From Lantana camara (lineage: Eukaryota > Streptophyta > Magnoliopsida > Lamiales > Verbenaceae): a stretch of DNA of 64,000 bases. The notes under the pieces were generated by a model. The model was given only the letters and a program-made list of their open reading frames with translations. It was not told the origin of the DNA and ran no database searches. The DNA lies in NCBI GenBank assembly GCA_037501455.1, contig CM074860.1:51408501-51472500 (forward strand), read 5' to 3'. Position 1 is the first letter of the stretch, and the number at the start of each line of letters is the position of its first letter. This document shows, in pieces, positions 1-10,050 of the stretch. Both the position numbers and the translations under genes were made by a program.

Positions 1-1646
1 TCTTACCTGTCTAAATAACTTGAATTGCCACGGATTATGAAAGATATGAAATGGTTGGGCTTGATATAAGAAGGAGATGAACTTAAATGAATTGAATGAT
101 TCATAAAAGGAATGTAATGATCGTTTGTATATGTCTAAGATTTTAATCGTGCACATGAACGTTTCCGTGACTTAATGTCTTATTTTATGCATTCATAATC
201 TATGTTATTCTTATCATATATGGTTTATGGTTTGAATGAATGCAAGATCTGAAAGATAGTAAACGCGTGAAAATGAATCCACACCGTATTGAACGTTTTA
301 ATGAGTTGCTCGATTATGTTACCTCATAGCATGAATTATAATTCTTTTACATCTCATATCTTGATCAATGCATTGCCGTGCGTCATATATGGTTCATTTA
401 GTGTCTTGAGTCTCACGAATGCAATGTTATCCTTGTACAGTTTCTCCAGGGCGGAGATGCCGGGTTCTTAGGCTTCTTCAAGTCTTCTTTTCTTCTTGGT
501 ATCGGTCGGTAAGGTGTAAGGTGGGTTTCTCTTCTATTTAGTTAAATGACCCTATATACTCCCAATGTGTAAAGATTTCGGCCAAAAATATATATGTGTA
601 TATAGAGTCATTTTGATGAGTAAATGTTTTAACGTAAAGCCCTTCTTTTATGAACCTACCAAATATTTTGGCGAGAAAAGAATGAATGTTATGCACAGAT
701 TGGGGCCCAGGGACTTGGTGTGAGTGGTGACCCGAGGAGGCATGGGCTGACGGTGAATCCTTACACTTGTTCCACCAATGTACGGCGTAACCGGACCTCG
801 TTAGGAGTTAGCGAGGAATGGACGCTGAGTGCCACTAGGGGAGTCATGAAACCCTTTTGGTCAATGAATGGATGGTTCCGGCCGATCACCTCGCCATCAC
901 CCGGAGGAAGAAGGTGTAAATGTTCATGATTGCGCACAAGAGAATGTTATGCATGAAAGAAAGTAAGAAAGAAAGAATGAATGTTTAATGAACTACACGA
1001 GGTGTTGGTTGGAGATAATGCACGCCCACTCGCCGGGCCACAAAAGACCTAAAGAATGAAAATGAACGTTATAATCCCTTTTGATGACTTCTTTATTTTG
1101 CCCACTTGGGAAATGCTCTAAAACCCTCATTTGGGATTATAACTTGCATGTGAATGTTAAATGTTGTTGTATACGCTATTATGCCTCATTTTATACCCAC
1201 CAGTCTCGTATAGGCTGAACCCGGTTTGTTTTCAGTTTCTTTGCAGGTTGGAGTGCTAGGCGGGGAGTCTAGTTCGTCAGGTCTATTGGTTAAGTCTGAG
1301 TCGCTTCATCTGCATCTTGTAATTTGATTGAATTTGCAAGAATGGATAAATGTATGACTATGATGTGATTATGGAATTATGTTATGCACGAATCTTTGAG
1401 AACAGGTCGTTGTGCTAGTTGAAACTGTTATGTAGCTTGAAGTAGTACTAGAGTATATGCTATGCTTCTGCTTTGGCATTTATCCTTGTTCTTTTGATTT
1501 AGTTGCGAAGGTTTAGTTCCCGCCTAGCCTAAGGAGTGAGTGAGTCCCCGTTCGCCGTGATCTAGCTCGGGTATGGATTGTCCATTTCATATTCGGGTCG
1601 GGTCTCGGTGCGGGGGATGTGGCACCTTTCCGGTTGGGGTGCTACA
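1..1646 (+). repeat. Element A 5' LTR, 3' part
   Basis: The end reads GGGGTGCTACA and is followed at once by the PBS region. The copy differs from the 3' LTR at only a few positions by eye, implying recent insertion. It contains an imperfect inverted repeat at 544-613 and a possible 3' splice site (TTTCTTTGCAG, near 1234-1244). Confidence 0.9.
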
Positions 1647-2504
1647 TCCTTAAGTGGTATCAGAGCCCGGTTGCAAAACCGGTGTTCTCGTGTCGTGATC
1701 GAGTCAGTTTAGGTCGTACGGCTTAGGGACTACGTGACAATGTGTGCATTGCATCGATCTTGAAAATGAATTGCCTTCCTTTTTAAATTTTGTTGTTTTA
1801 TTTGTTGCATTCTTACATTGGATCAGTGCCCTTCATGTTAAATACGTGTCATGAGCATACACTAATCACATGCATATATCCTTGAAATGAGTGATGATTT
1901 ATAGGTTATGAAGATAATATCAAACCACGGCCAAGTCCCACGATAGCAATGGTCTATTACCGAAGCTAGGAAAGATGCACCGGGGAAGAATACGGAGAAT
2001 TCGAGGTATGTGGCTTGATAGATGGAGCCAGAGCAATAGAGTTAGTATCCGGAATGGGAGGTTCCACTAGAGATGCAATATTAGGGAGACACTTGATAAG
2101 ATAGGAGTTGATCGGGGAATATTTATGACTTCCAAGATGAGGATGTACGGCTCTTCTATATAGGATGCCATAATTGGATTCAATGGATCATTTGACTTAA
2201 GGAATGGGGCGAATAAACCTTGAGGGTACTTAAACTCAGGGTTCGGATTAAGGGAAAGATAGTGAGGATTGTAAAGATTTAAACTAAAACACACATGGAG
2301 GGAAGTAAGCACAAAAAGGTCGCCAAAGAAGGATTTCTAAATAAATCTAATGGCTAGAAAGCGAATGTAGAAGTCAAGGTCGGGAATAGTTCGAACTTGG
2401 GAGCTCTAGATTTCGATTAAGAAGGAAAACGAGTCGGAAAAGGATTAGAAGGAGTCAAATAACGTGAAAAATACAACTTCATGGAAGGTGACTATGCTAT
2501 GGAC
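1647..2504 (+). mobile_element. Element A internal region, 5' part
   Basis: This holds the PBS and leader. The segment near 1845-1935 (CATGAGCATACACTAATC ... TATAGGTTATGAAG ... CCACGGCCAA) is shared with Element B at 20120-20225 on the minus strand and is collinear with the sequence just before the gag ATG of Tekay-1. The ATG at this point is followed by an early TAG, so no gag is encoded. The plus strand is purine-rich. No further gene is visible. Confidence 0.7.
1655..1671 (+). promoter_or_regulatory. Primer binding site of Element A (initiator Met tRNA)
   Basis: TGGTATCAGAGCCCGGT complements the 3' end of plant initiator Met tRNA. An 8-nt spacer, TCCTTAAG, separates it from the LTR end. 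Confidence 0.85.
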
Positions 2505-3647
2505 TGTTAGGAATAGTGCCCTAGAAAGCCGATTCGACGTAATCTGCTTTGGGACTTTACTTGTATCACAGACAATCTTTGAATAATATACGATTGATTA
2601 TAGGCAAACACTTCTTTATATGCCAATACGTGTTTTGTGTATTTCCATTACGTGCGCATGTATGAGAACTCCCCTAATCCTGATGACTTTAGGACTCTAC
2701 CATTTAGGTGAAATGGTTCATGAAACGAGCCCTATATCACATAAGTCATGATTAGTAAAATACTCCAAGCCGATGAGTCCTACAGACAGTGGGAGTGTCA
2801 ACCTGACTCCTCTAAGGCTTGCTTGTGGGATCACGCCCTTAAGAAGGACCACCTTGTTTCATGGAGGTGCAAAGTGTATAGTTTATACGTGCGTGATACA
2901 TGAGGGTGCTTACTTTAATAAGTAAGTTCACTGAGGTGCCCCGTGTGAGAACATTCCTAAATGGGAAAGGAAGTTTCTATTTCAGGAAATGGAAACTTCC
3001 AGATTAGGAAATATCTCACGAGTCATTGATGTGATTAATTGATCCTTAGACTTGAGGTTCCTTGTCACTTTATGAGTTAACTCTGTAGTCTTAGGTATAA
3101 GCTTTAAAGGGTGTCGCCTTAGACAACTGATTCAAGGCTTATGCTGGGGTTGCACAAGTGATTCATGAAAGTGAATGAGAATCAAGAAAGGACCTACACT
3201 TGCATATGCAAGGTGATCTCTTATTGTGTAAGTCTTTCATATGCCATATGGAGTCCTTGGCCAAGGCAGTAGATCAAGACATCAAGAAAAGGGTTTCTTG
3301 GATTGAGATCAAATGGATATGAAATGCACTTAGCTTTAAGACCGGATTATTAGGGTTCTGATTATTCCCTTGCCCTAGATCTTTAGTAAGTAGGAGGATT
3401 GTATCTCACATGAATCAATGACATAAAGGTTCTGTCGAATCCGAACATTCCAATTCAGCTAGGGGTTAAACACCTGTTGCTAGACTATGGTCGTTTAATC
3501 TGTGGACTGATTAATTAATTAGTGAATTAATTAATTGGGGTCACTGCTAATTGAATTGAGAACCTAGAGGGTCACACACAACAACTTGGTTACATGAGTT
3601 GAGGCTTAAAAATGATTAAACGAGTTAATCGAGCCTAAGGGGTTCCA

Positions 3648-3716
3648 CACGTGTGAAATCACACGTGTGGCTCACGTGATTGGACACGTGTCATTAAGAC
3701 ACGTGTGCCACACGTG
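3648..3716 (+). promoter_or_regulatory. Cluster of six CACGTG G-boxes in the copia LTR
   Basis: CACGTG occurs at 3648, 3662, 3673, 3685, 3700 and 3711. G-boxes are known binding sites of plant bHLH and bZIP factors (ABA, light and stress responses). The 3' LTR keeps five of six (11204, 11229, 11241, 11256, 11267); the second is mutated to CACGTA. About 330-390 bp upstream of the TATA box, the cluster fits an enhancer in U3. Confidence 0.6.
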
Positions 3717-4035
3717 ATTATGTGATGTTAAATAATTAATGTGTTAATTATTTAATAGACTTTGGTTTAATTTTGAATTAAAAAAGGAAAGTCTAATTTT
3801 GGAGAAAATAATCTAGTTAATTAATTATGAATTAATTAATTAGATAAAAATAAGTTATTTATTTTATAATAAATAAAGTATAAAATTATCCAAAAATAGT
3901 TTGGATATTTTTAGCTCTCTTAAAAGTTGACTAGAATTAGAATTCAAAGTCAAAGTTGGAAAATACTTGGTGATCAAGTAATAGGAGAGAGAGGAACCAA
4001 ATCCTTGTCCAATAAGGATTTGGATCGGCACTCCC

Positions 4036-4065
4036 TCCTATATATAGGGGAGCTCGAGCTCCCCT
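4036..4065 (+). promoter_or_regulatory. Copia-1 core promoter: TATA box plus 20-bp palindrome
   Basis: TCCTATATATAGGGG is a strong plant TATA box. AGGGGAGCTC followed by its exact reverse complement (4046-4065) lies where the transcript would be expected to start. The arrangement recurs in the 3' LTR (TATA about 11595-11601; palindrome 11602-11621). Confidence 0.7.
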
Positions 4066-4435
4066 TTAGAGCTAATTGACAATTCTTGGTTCATGTGTTG
4101 AACACCTTCCTTTCTCCAAGATTAAATTAAACCCTAGGTTAAGCCTAAACACTAACTAGAGAACTAGCATCCTTAGTAGTTAGATTGTGATCAAGTTGGT
4201 GGACTTTCTCTAGAGACTTCAAGTTAGAAGTTTGAAGATTCGAGCTTTACCAAAGGAGAGGGGATCAAGCCGCGAGAAGAGCGTTCTTGGGTGGCTTGAA
4301 ACGCTTCAAGAAAGAATAAAAGCAAAAGTAAGTTTTCTATCTTTACGAATTTGGTTACACGATTGCGAGTTCAAGGTCCTTTTGTTGGAAAAATTTTTAA
4401 ATTCCGCTGCTTTCTGATTCGTGTTTTCCAACAAG

Positions 4436-4451
4436 TGGTATCAGAGCCACC
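4436..4451 (+). promoter_or_regulatory. Copia-1 primer binding site (initiator Met tRNA)
   Basis: TGGTATCAGAGCCACC lies two bases after the LTR end (CCAACA), the usual spacing. Confidence 0.9.
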
Positions 4452-4714
4452 TCGTTAATCGTGTTTCTGATTCGTCTCAATTATTCTGAATTTGGTAGAA
4501 ATTCTTAGGCTTGATGCGATTGAGTATTTGTAATTGTTTTAGAAAGCCTGAATTACGAAACTGTATTTTTTCCTGAAAGTTTCTGAAAATTGGTTTTTGC
4601 AAAATTTAATTTTTGAAAACTATTTTAGATTTGAAACTGTATAATCTGTTTTTGGATTTCTTGGATTGGTTTTGCTTTTTGAACGAAAACACGAAACGAA
4701 AACCCGGATTACGA

Positions 4715-5110
4715 CGAACACGCGAAACCCCTCGCGCGAAGGAGTAGCGCGCGCGGGCTTCGCGCGCCGCCGCCCGCCTGTGCTAGGCGTGCGTAAGGGC
4801 AACCACCCAGGCTTGGCCGGGACAGACCGGCCAGCCGCCCAGCTCCTCCCGCACGCCTGTGCGGGAGCCTCCCGGGCGCGCCAGGGCGGCCGAGATAGGC
4901 CGCCCGCCGTCTCGCCCAGGCTGGGCGAGAATCCCGCAAGGCGTGCGGGATAGCTCGCCCAGGCCGCCCGCTGTCGCCCGCCATCCTTGCCGAGAAGAGC
5001 TGCGCACAGGAGCGCGCGACGTGCACGCCCAGCGCGCGCAGGAGCGCGGCCTTGGCCGCGCGCAGTGTGCGCCTGTCGTGTGCGCGCGCACGCACGCCCG
5101 CAACGAGCAG
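4715..5110 (+). other. GC-rich hairpin block in the copia leader
   Basis: About 400 bp of very GC-rich sequence sits in an AT-rich element between PBS and gag. Four back-to-back inverted repeats are visible: 4846-4867 (9-bp stem CTCCCGCAC), 4884-4905 (8-bp stem GGGCGGCC), 4910-4930 (10-bp stem TCTCGCCCAG, 1-nt centre) and 4931-4951 (8-bp stem ATCCCGCA). Open frames here on both strands (up to 185 codons) follow from low stop density and resemble no protein I know. Confidence 0.7.
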
Positions 5111-6857
5111 CCCGTCTAGTGCAAGGGCCCCGTTTTCGTAGTCCGTGTTTTTCGTGTTTCGTGCAATCCAGTCCCAATTTTATTTTTAATTTTAAAATTT
5201 TATTTTTGAATATTTATTTTAATTTTTGAATAAAACTTAAAATTGGGATTTTTGAGAAATTGAAACGGTTTATATTTTGGGAAAATACATCTTTGATAAA
5301 ATTATTAATTTTCAGAAATTAATTGGAATTTTATCTGTTTTGGTAATTGGGATTTATTGAAAACTTTTATAAATAAGACTCGCATCAAGTCGTGTTTTAA
5401 GTCATTAGGACTTGAAACGGGAATTTTAATTTATTGGCTAAATTTAAATTCTCGCAAAAACATGTTAGGTGATCATGGGTTTAGATCTATGTATGGTTTT
5501 AATTTATGCACATGGATGGTTTAAATTGGGGTTGGAGCCCTATAGTTGCGTTTTTCAATTGAGGTTGGAGCCTCACTTATGTGCGTACTGTTATGTGATT
5601 TATTATGTGGCTTTCCATATTACTGTTTTTGAGGCCGGGGTATGCCCCGTGTAATTGTCTAAGGCCAATATGAAGATTGAGCCTTATTACTTTATGTCTT
5701 TTTCTTTTTATTGTAATTTGAGAGTAGAGATAGGTGGTGAGGTTTTATTTTCATTTTGGAGACAATGCACCCATGGAGTAAGATGGACCACATTCAAGTA
5801 ACAAGGAGGTCATAAGTGAAGACCCCTCAAAATGTTAGGGAGGGGAATCTCAATTGTTAAATGTAATAGAGATAGGGCTCGTATTTTGTTACCGCTTTCC
5901 CTTATGTGATTTAAACTGTTTATGTGGCATGTATGTTAGAACTTGTGATTGTGGAGTGGCTCCCGCATATCACGTATAAGATAGGTAGAACCCATGATCA
6001 TTACATGTTAGTATCATGCTAGGACATGTTATCTGTTTATGTGCTTGTTTGAAATGCATTTAAGTTGTAGTTGCATTATCAAGACTAATTAAATTGGATA
6101 ACATATATGTTGGTGAGGTCGAACCGAACAACTCTTCGGTTGATTCGAAAATTCCCATTAAATATTAAGCTCATTTCGAATAATAGGTATTTAATTCGAG
6201 ATGCAAATTTTGAATTAAATTCCTAGCATTCCATCAATAGGTTTTAAGTTTAGTAAGTAAAGCTAGTTATTGTCCGCGAGTCGTGGGATAGCTAGTGGAG
6301 CTTATTAGTTCTTAGTTACCTAATTGATCATTTTAAATGATCAATATTTCATGGTCAATTTTAGCAAGGGCGATGTCCGTGAGTCGTGGGTCGTTCGAAC
6401 TAAGTTTTGATCATGATCTTATGATTGATGGGTCTGGCTTAACGCCTAAGTAAATATGGATGTCGCACGAGTCGTGGGTCCATATTGAAAGATAGGTGAT
6501 GCAAAAATAATTACTAAGAGTTCTAAAGGTGTTAGAATTGGTAAGTTGTACCTACCTAGGGTTTTACTTAGAATGTCCGCGAGTCGTGGGTTCGAGGTAA
6601 AATGCTTAGGATCTTAGTACCCATTGGGAAAAGCGTTCCTCTTAGATCTTTGGGAATTATAGATCTTTGAAAAACAGTGGGAGCAGCATTAGATTAAAGA
6701 CCTTATCTTTTGTATATCGTTATAATTCAGCATGCCCACATTTTCTCTGCTTAGCATTTAGGTTGTAGTTCTGTGATTCTCTACAATATGAAATGCAAAC
6801 CCATTCGTATCCATCCTTAAGTCAAATAAGTTGACTAAGTCCTGACTAACTCTAAAT
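5111..6857 (+). mobile_element. Copia-1 untranslated leader
   Basis: AT-rich sequence without a long open frame lies between the GC-rich block and the first gag-like ATG (6858). A long leader is usual for Angela/BARE-type elements. It contains a four-fold degenerate repeat at 6271-6590. Confidence 0.6.
6271..6590 (+). repeat. Four-fold degenerate repeat with GTCCGCGAGTCGTGGG core
   Basis: The core starts at 6271, 6374, 6461 and 6574 (variants TGTCCGTGAGTCGTGGG and TGTCGCACGAGTCGTGGG). Spacings are 103, 87 and 113 bp; the sequence between cores has diverged. Confidence 0.75.
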
Positions 6858-7610
6858 GGCTTCGGATCCTAAAATTCATTTTAGAATCCGACTGGAGAAA
6901 GGCGTTCTCTAAAGGGCGAAGTTTTCAATTGTGAAAAGTCGACCCGGGCCAAAAGAGAAGCAATCTGAGGTGAATGGATTTTTCCAAACCACTTAAGAGC
7001 AATTGAACCACCTCATAAAAATGTTACAAGGTATAACATTATGGAATTATTCAATATCCCAAATGAGGAAACAAGTGCACACGAACAAGGTCTAAAGATC
7101 TTATTTGAAGATCTTATGGTCTTGATCATCAACTGAGAAAAGAGTTCTCAATGCACTGATTGCTTACATTGCTTCCACCATCATTCAAACCCTTTATGCT
7201 CAACTAGAATGATGCTAATGTAGCATAGTTAATCATTTAGTTGATAATGATTGAGAGCATCCTTAAGAAGGAATAAAAGGTTGAGATGGTTAATTCTTCT
7301 TCTAAACTCCCTAAGTTAAAGGCTTGAACGCCTAAAGAAGAAGAAACCCTTAAGAGCCCAATGGAGGGGCATGTAAGGGGTACGCCCAAAAGACACTACA
7401 GATCAAATTGGACGTTTGCTTCTATGGTAGCAAATAAGGACTTTGAAAGGGAACTGCATAGAGTATGAGTACTCTGAAATGTTACCTCGTTTAGTAATTC
7501 TACTAGGAATAGAATTCACTAGTCTTGAGTCAATTCTGCATAATCCGTTGTGCAAAGACTCAAGGCACTAATGTTCTGAACATACAACGAGATAACAAAA
7601 GTAAGTGAGA
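6858..7610 (+). pseudogene. Copia-1 gag region, heavily decayed
   Basis: It begins at an ATG (MASDPK...) in the expected place for gag, after the leader and before the pre-integrase domain. Stops and frameshifts break every frame after a few dozen codons. No zinc knuckle is recognisable. The assignment rests mainly on position. Confidence 0.45.
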
Positions 7611-7620
7611 TGACAAAGCT

Positions 7621-7830
7621 TCGAATTACTTTGGAACGTTGAGATATAAAAGGATTAGCAAGTCAGACACCTTAGGATCATTCTATGAAAATGAACCTAT
7701 AGAGTTGACTTCCTGTGAATCCTATCTCAAAGGGAAACGTTCCCGAAACATAGTTTGCGTGAAACGTGGAACGTGCCAAAATTCTAGTGGATATCGATCC
7801 ATGCTGATGAGTGTAAGATGCTTAATGTAA
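7621..7830 (+). pseudogene. Copia-1 pre-integrase domain remnant
   Basis: The frame at 7639-7830 reads R-Y-K-R-I-S-K ... L-G-S-F ... C-E-S-Y-L-K-G-K, clearly the copia pre-integrase segment (typically H-I-S-K ... L-G-S ... C-E-S-C-L-E-G-K). The zinc-binding histidine and second cysteine of the HHCC finger are replaced by Arg and Tyr here. The fragment lies directly upstream of the integrase remnant and ends at a stop. Confidence 0.65.
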
Positions 7831-8480
7831 GCACTAGATACAATCATCAGTTTAATCATTATGAATGAATATACTTATTGAAGTACAAATTCGAAACTTA
7901 TATGAAATTCTTAGAATTTCAAAAGTAGGTTAGGAACCGAAGTAGTCATAAGTTATAGGCAAATCGATATGATCGAGATAGCCAATATCTTATCAACTAA
8001 TTCCTTAGTCATCTTAGAAATAATAGGATTATCTCTCAGTAAACTAATTCGAGAGCACCTTAGTGTTTCCGAATGAGGGAATGAAACCTTATAGGATATG
8101 GTCCATTCCATAGCAAGCTTTACTGACTTATAATCATTCTAGGAATAAACTCCCAGAATATGCAGTTAGAGATTTTTGAATTTTGCACCTTCCAAAATCA
8201 GTCCTTTAGATGCACTATGCAATGTGGCACACTAAATTCCCTAATTATTCTTGTCCAAGAATTTAGTGGAATCCTCTTAAGTAAAGAGGATAGTGGGAGA
8301 TAGGCTTGAAATGAGTTCAAGTTTATACAAACAATATTGGATATCATTTCTGCGATTCCCTTAGACAAAGGTTGTTTGTCTCAAGGAATGTATCTTTCTT
8401 AAGGAATCGTTCCTATAGAAGAAGAAAGACAAGCAAGCAGACCTCAAAGAAATTTGAGAATAAATATCCAAGCCACATAT
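7831..8480 (+). pseudogene. Copia-1 integrase remnant
   Basis: Near 8074-8130 the conceptual product is N-E-T-L-stop-D-M-V-H-S-I-A-S-F-T-D-L, matching the copia integrase segment N-R-T-L-L-D-M-V-R-S-M-x-S-F-T-D-L. Further on, a piece matching V-F-V-S-R-x-A-x-F-L-E-x-E-F-L is recognisable near 8360-8460. Many stops interrupt it, and a complete catalytic D,D,E set cannot be read. Confidence 0.7.
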
Positions 8481-8629
8481 AGAAGAAACGAGCCCATCTG
8501 ATGAAACTTAGCCAAATTTTAGAGTATGTACACGTGTGAAACCCTTCTCTTAAGATGCGTTTAGAACGCGTTCCTAGATAGCCAAGGAATTACTTGAAGA
8601 GGAGACACTGTCAGATTTGGAATCTGAGT

Positions 8630-9430
8630 AGTGTAAGCAAGCCTTGAAATCCAATATGGATTCCATATACTTAAACCGAGTTTTGACCTTGGTTGATCCA
8701 CCTGATAGGATCAAGCTCCTAGAGCTTCGAGTAAATGGAAAGCATTACAACCTTCTTGACGGTTGAAATGCAAAAGTCCATTTGGGTTGTGTTTACCATA
8801 TCCTCATATTCTGACTATGAGATATGATAAATGAATATGAGAACTATCTTGTTCAATATAAGATTGAAAGAGACTGAAATAAGGTATTTCTATAAATCTC
8901 ATATTCAGTGGGAGTATGCATAAGGTATGCAAATCCCTAAAGTCAATCTGTGGATTGATGAAGGCTTCTAGGATTAGACAATTCGATTCCATAGGATAGT
9001 CAAATCGTTTGACACAGATGGAAGTCGAATAAGTCTCAAAGTGTACGTAGGAAAGTTAGTGATGTAAGAGTCAATTTTTGGTTCTTTAGAAAACGACATC
9101 CTTCTCATTAGGAATGTCAAGGACGACGTGAAAGTTACCAATTCTTGTTTAAGAAACAATTTGACATGAAAGATCTTAGTGATTATCCTATATTCTCGAC
9201 ATTCAGATCTATAGAAGATAGATCTAAGAGAATAAAAGGATTATCACAAAATGAGTACATAACCACGGTACTAAAAGGAGTTTAGTATGGACAATGGAAC
9301 ATCTCTTTTGAAGAGTATGTGTCCTAAGATAACTTTGAGAAAGTTAGAATGTCCAAAATCCCTTTAAGTGAAAGGGTTCATAATGTATGAAAAGTTATGT
9401 ACTAAATTAGATATGGCGCAACACTAAGCG
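8630..9430 (+). pseudogene. Copia-1 reverse transcriptase remnant
   Basis: 8647-8706 reads K-S-N-M-D-S-I-Y-L-N-R-V-L-T-L-V-D-P-P, the start of the copia RT domain (M-x-S-E-I-D-S-M-Y-x-N-x-V-W-x-L-V-D-P-P). 9151-9272 reads F-D-M-K-D-L-S and later D-R-S-K-R ... G-L-S-Q-N-E-Y-I, the palm/thumb segment usually reading F-x-M-K-D-L-G-E. The YVDD region between them is not recognisable. Stops and frameshifts are frequent, so this copy cannot make RT. Confidence 0.8.
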
Positions 9431-9539
9431 TAGTAGGCCGAATCTAATATGACCTCAGAGAAGGTCATTAGATCTCTGTAAAGGATGTCCTCAGAATACT
9501 TGAGAAGAAATGAGGATATGTATTAGTTTACAGAGCCCA

Positions 9540-9990
9540 AAAGATCTTGTTGTTAGAAGGATATTTGATGTAACTGTTCATCAAACATAGATGATTATGA
9601 AATCATTGAAAGGATACAACTTCTACCAGAATGGTAATGCAATGTGTTGGAAAAGGGGTTCCAAGGTCAGACATTGCAAAACTAGACTATCGTAGTTGAG
9701 AACTTAGTCGTATTATATAACGCTAAGTTAAGTGTTTGGGTAAGAAACTCCATCTAACCGGTTAGATGAAGTTCCTAGCATGAAACAACTCCTTTATCAT
9801 ATTGTATGATAAAATGGATGGTTGCTCATGTAAGAGAACCAAGACCACACCAAGAGACTGAACACGTGATTACGAATCACTTTATAAGGAAAAGGTGTTT
9901 CCTAAGAGATGTGTAAACAAGAGGGTCACATCAGCAGAGAATATAGCAGATCCACTTTGGAAACGCCCAAAGTCAATAGGCTCTCAAAGT
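9540..9990 (+). pseudogene. Copia-1 RNase H remnant
   Basis: A frame-shifting series of fragments matches the copia RNase H C-terminus: N-H-F-I-R-K near 9874 (usually Y-H-x-I-R-E) and S-A-E-N-I-A-D-P-L-W-K at 9931-9963 (usually S-x-x-N-x-A-D-P-x-T-K). Together with the RT remnant upstream and the PPT downstream it closes the pol region. Confidence 0.7.
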
Positions 9991-10037
9991 ACAATCTTGA
10001 GAAGATGGGACTTAGAATACCTAAAAGGCTTTTACGG

Positions 10038-10050
10038 GCAAGTGGGAGAT
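10038..10050 (+). promoter_or_regulatory. Copia-1 polypurine tract
   Basis: GCAAGTGGGAGAT directly abuts the 3' LTR. AGTGGGAGATTGTTAG is a common copia PPT/LTR junction. Confidence 0.85.

Larger units (their letters stand above)
2505..4433 (+). repeat. Copia-1 5' LTR
   Basis: The 1929-bp LTR matches 10051-11988. It holds a six-fold G-box cluster (3648-3716), a TATA box at 4040-4046 and a perfect 20-bp palindrome right after the TATA box. Confidence 0.93.

Noticed and set aside
4620..5177. Overlapping open frames up to 185 codons in the GC-rich block
   Set aside because: Frames are open on both strands because stops are rare in GC-rich DNA; the products are Arg/Ala/Pro-rich with no known domain, and the block lies in a copia leader.
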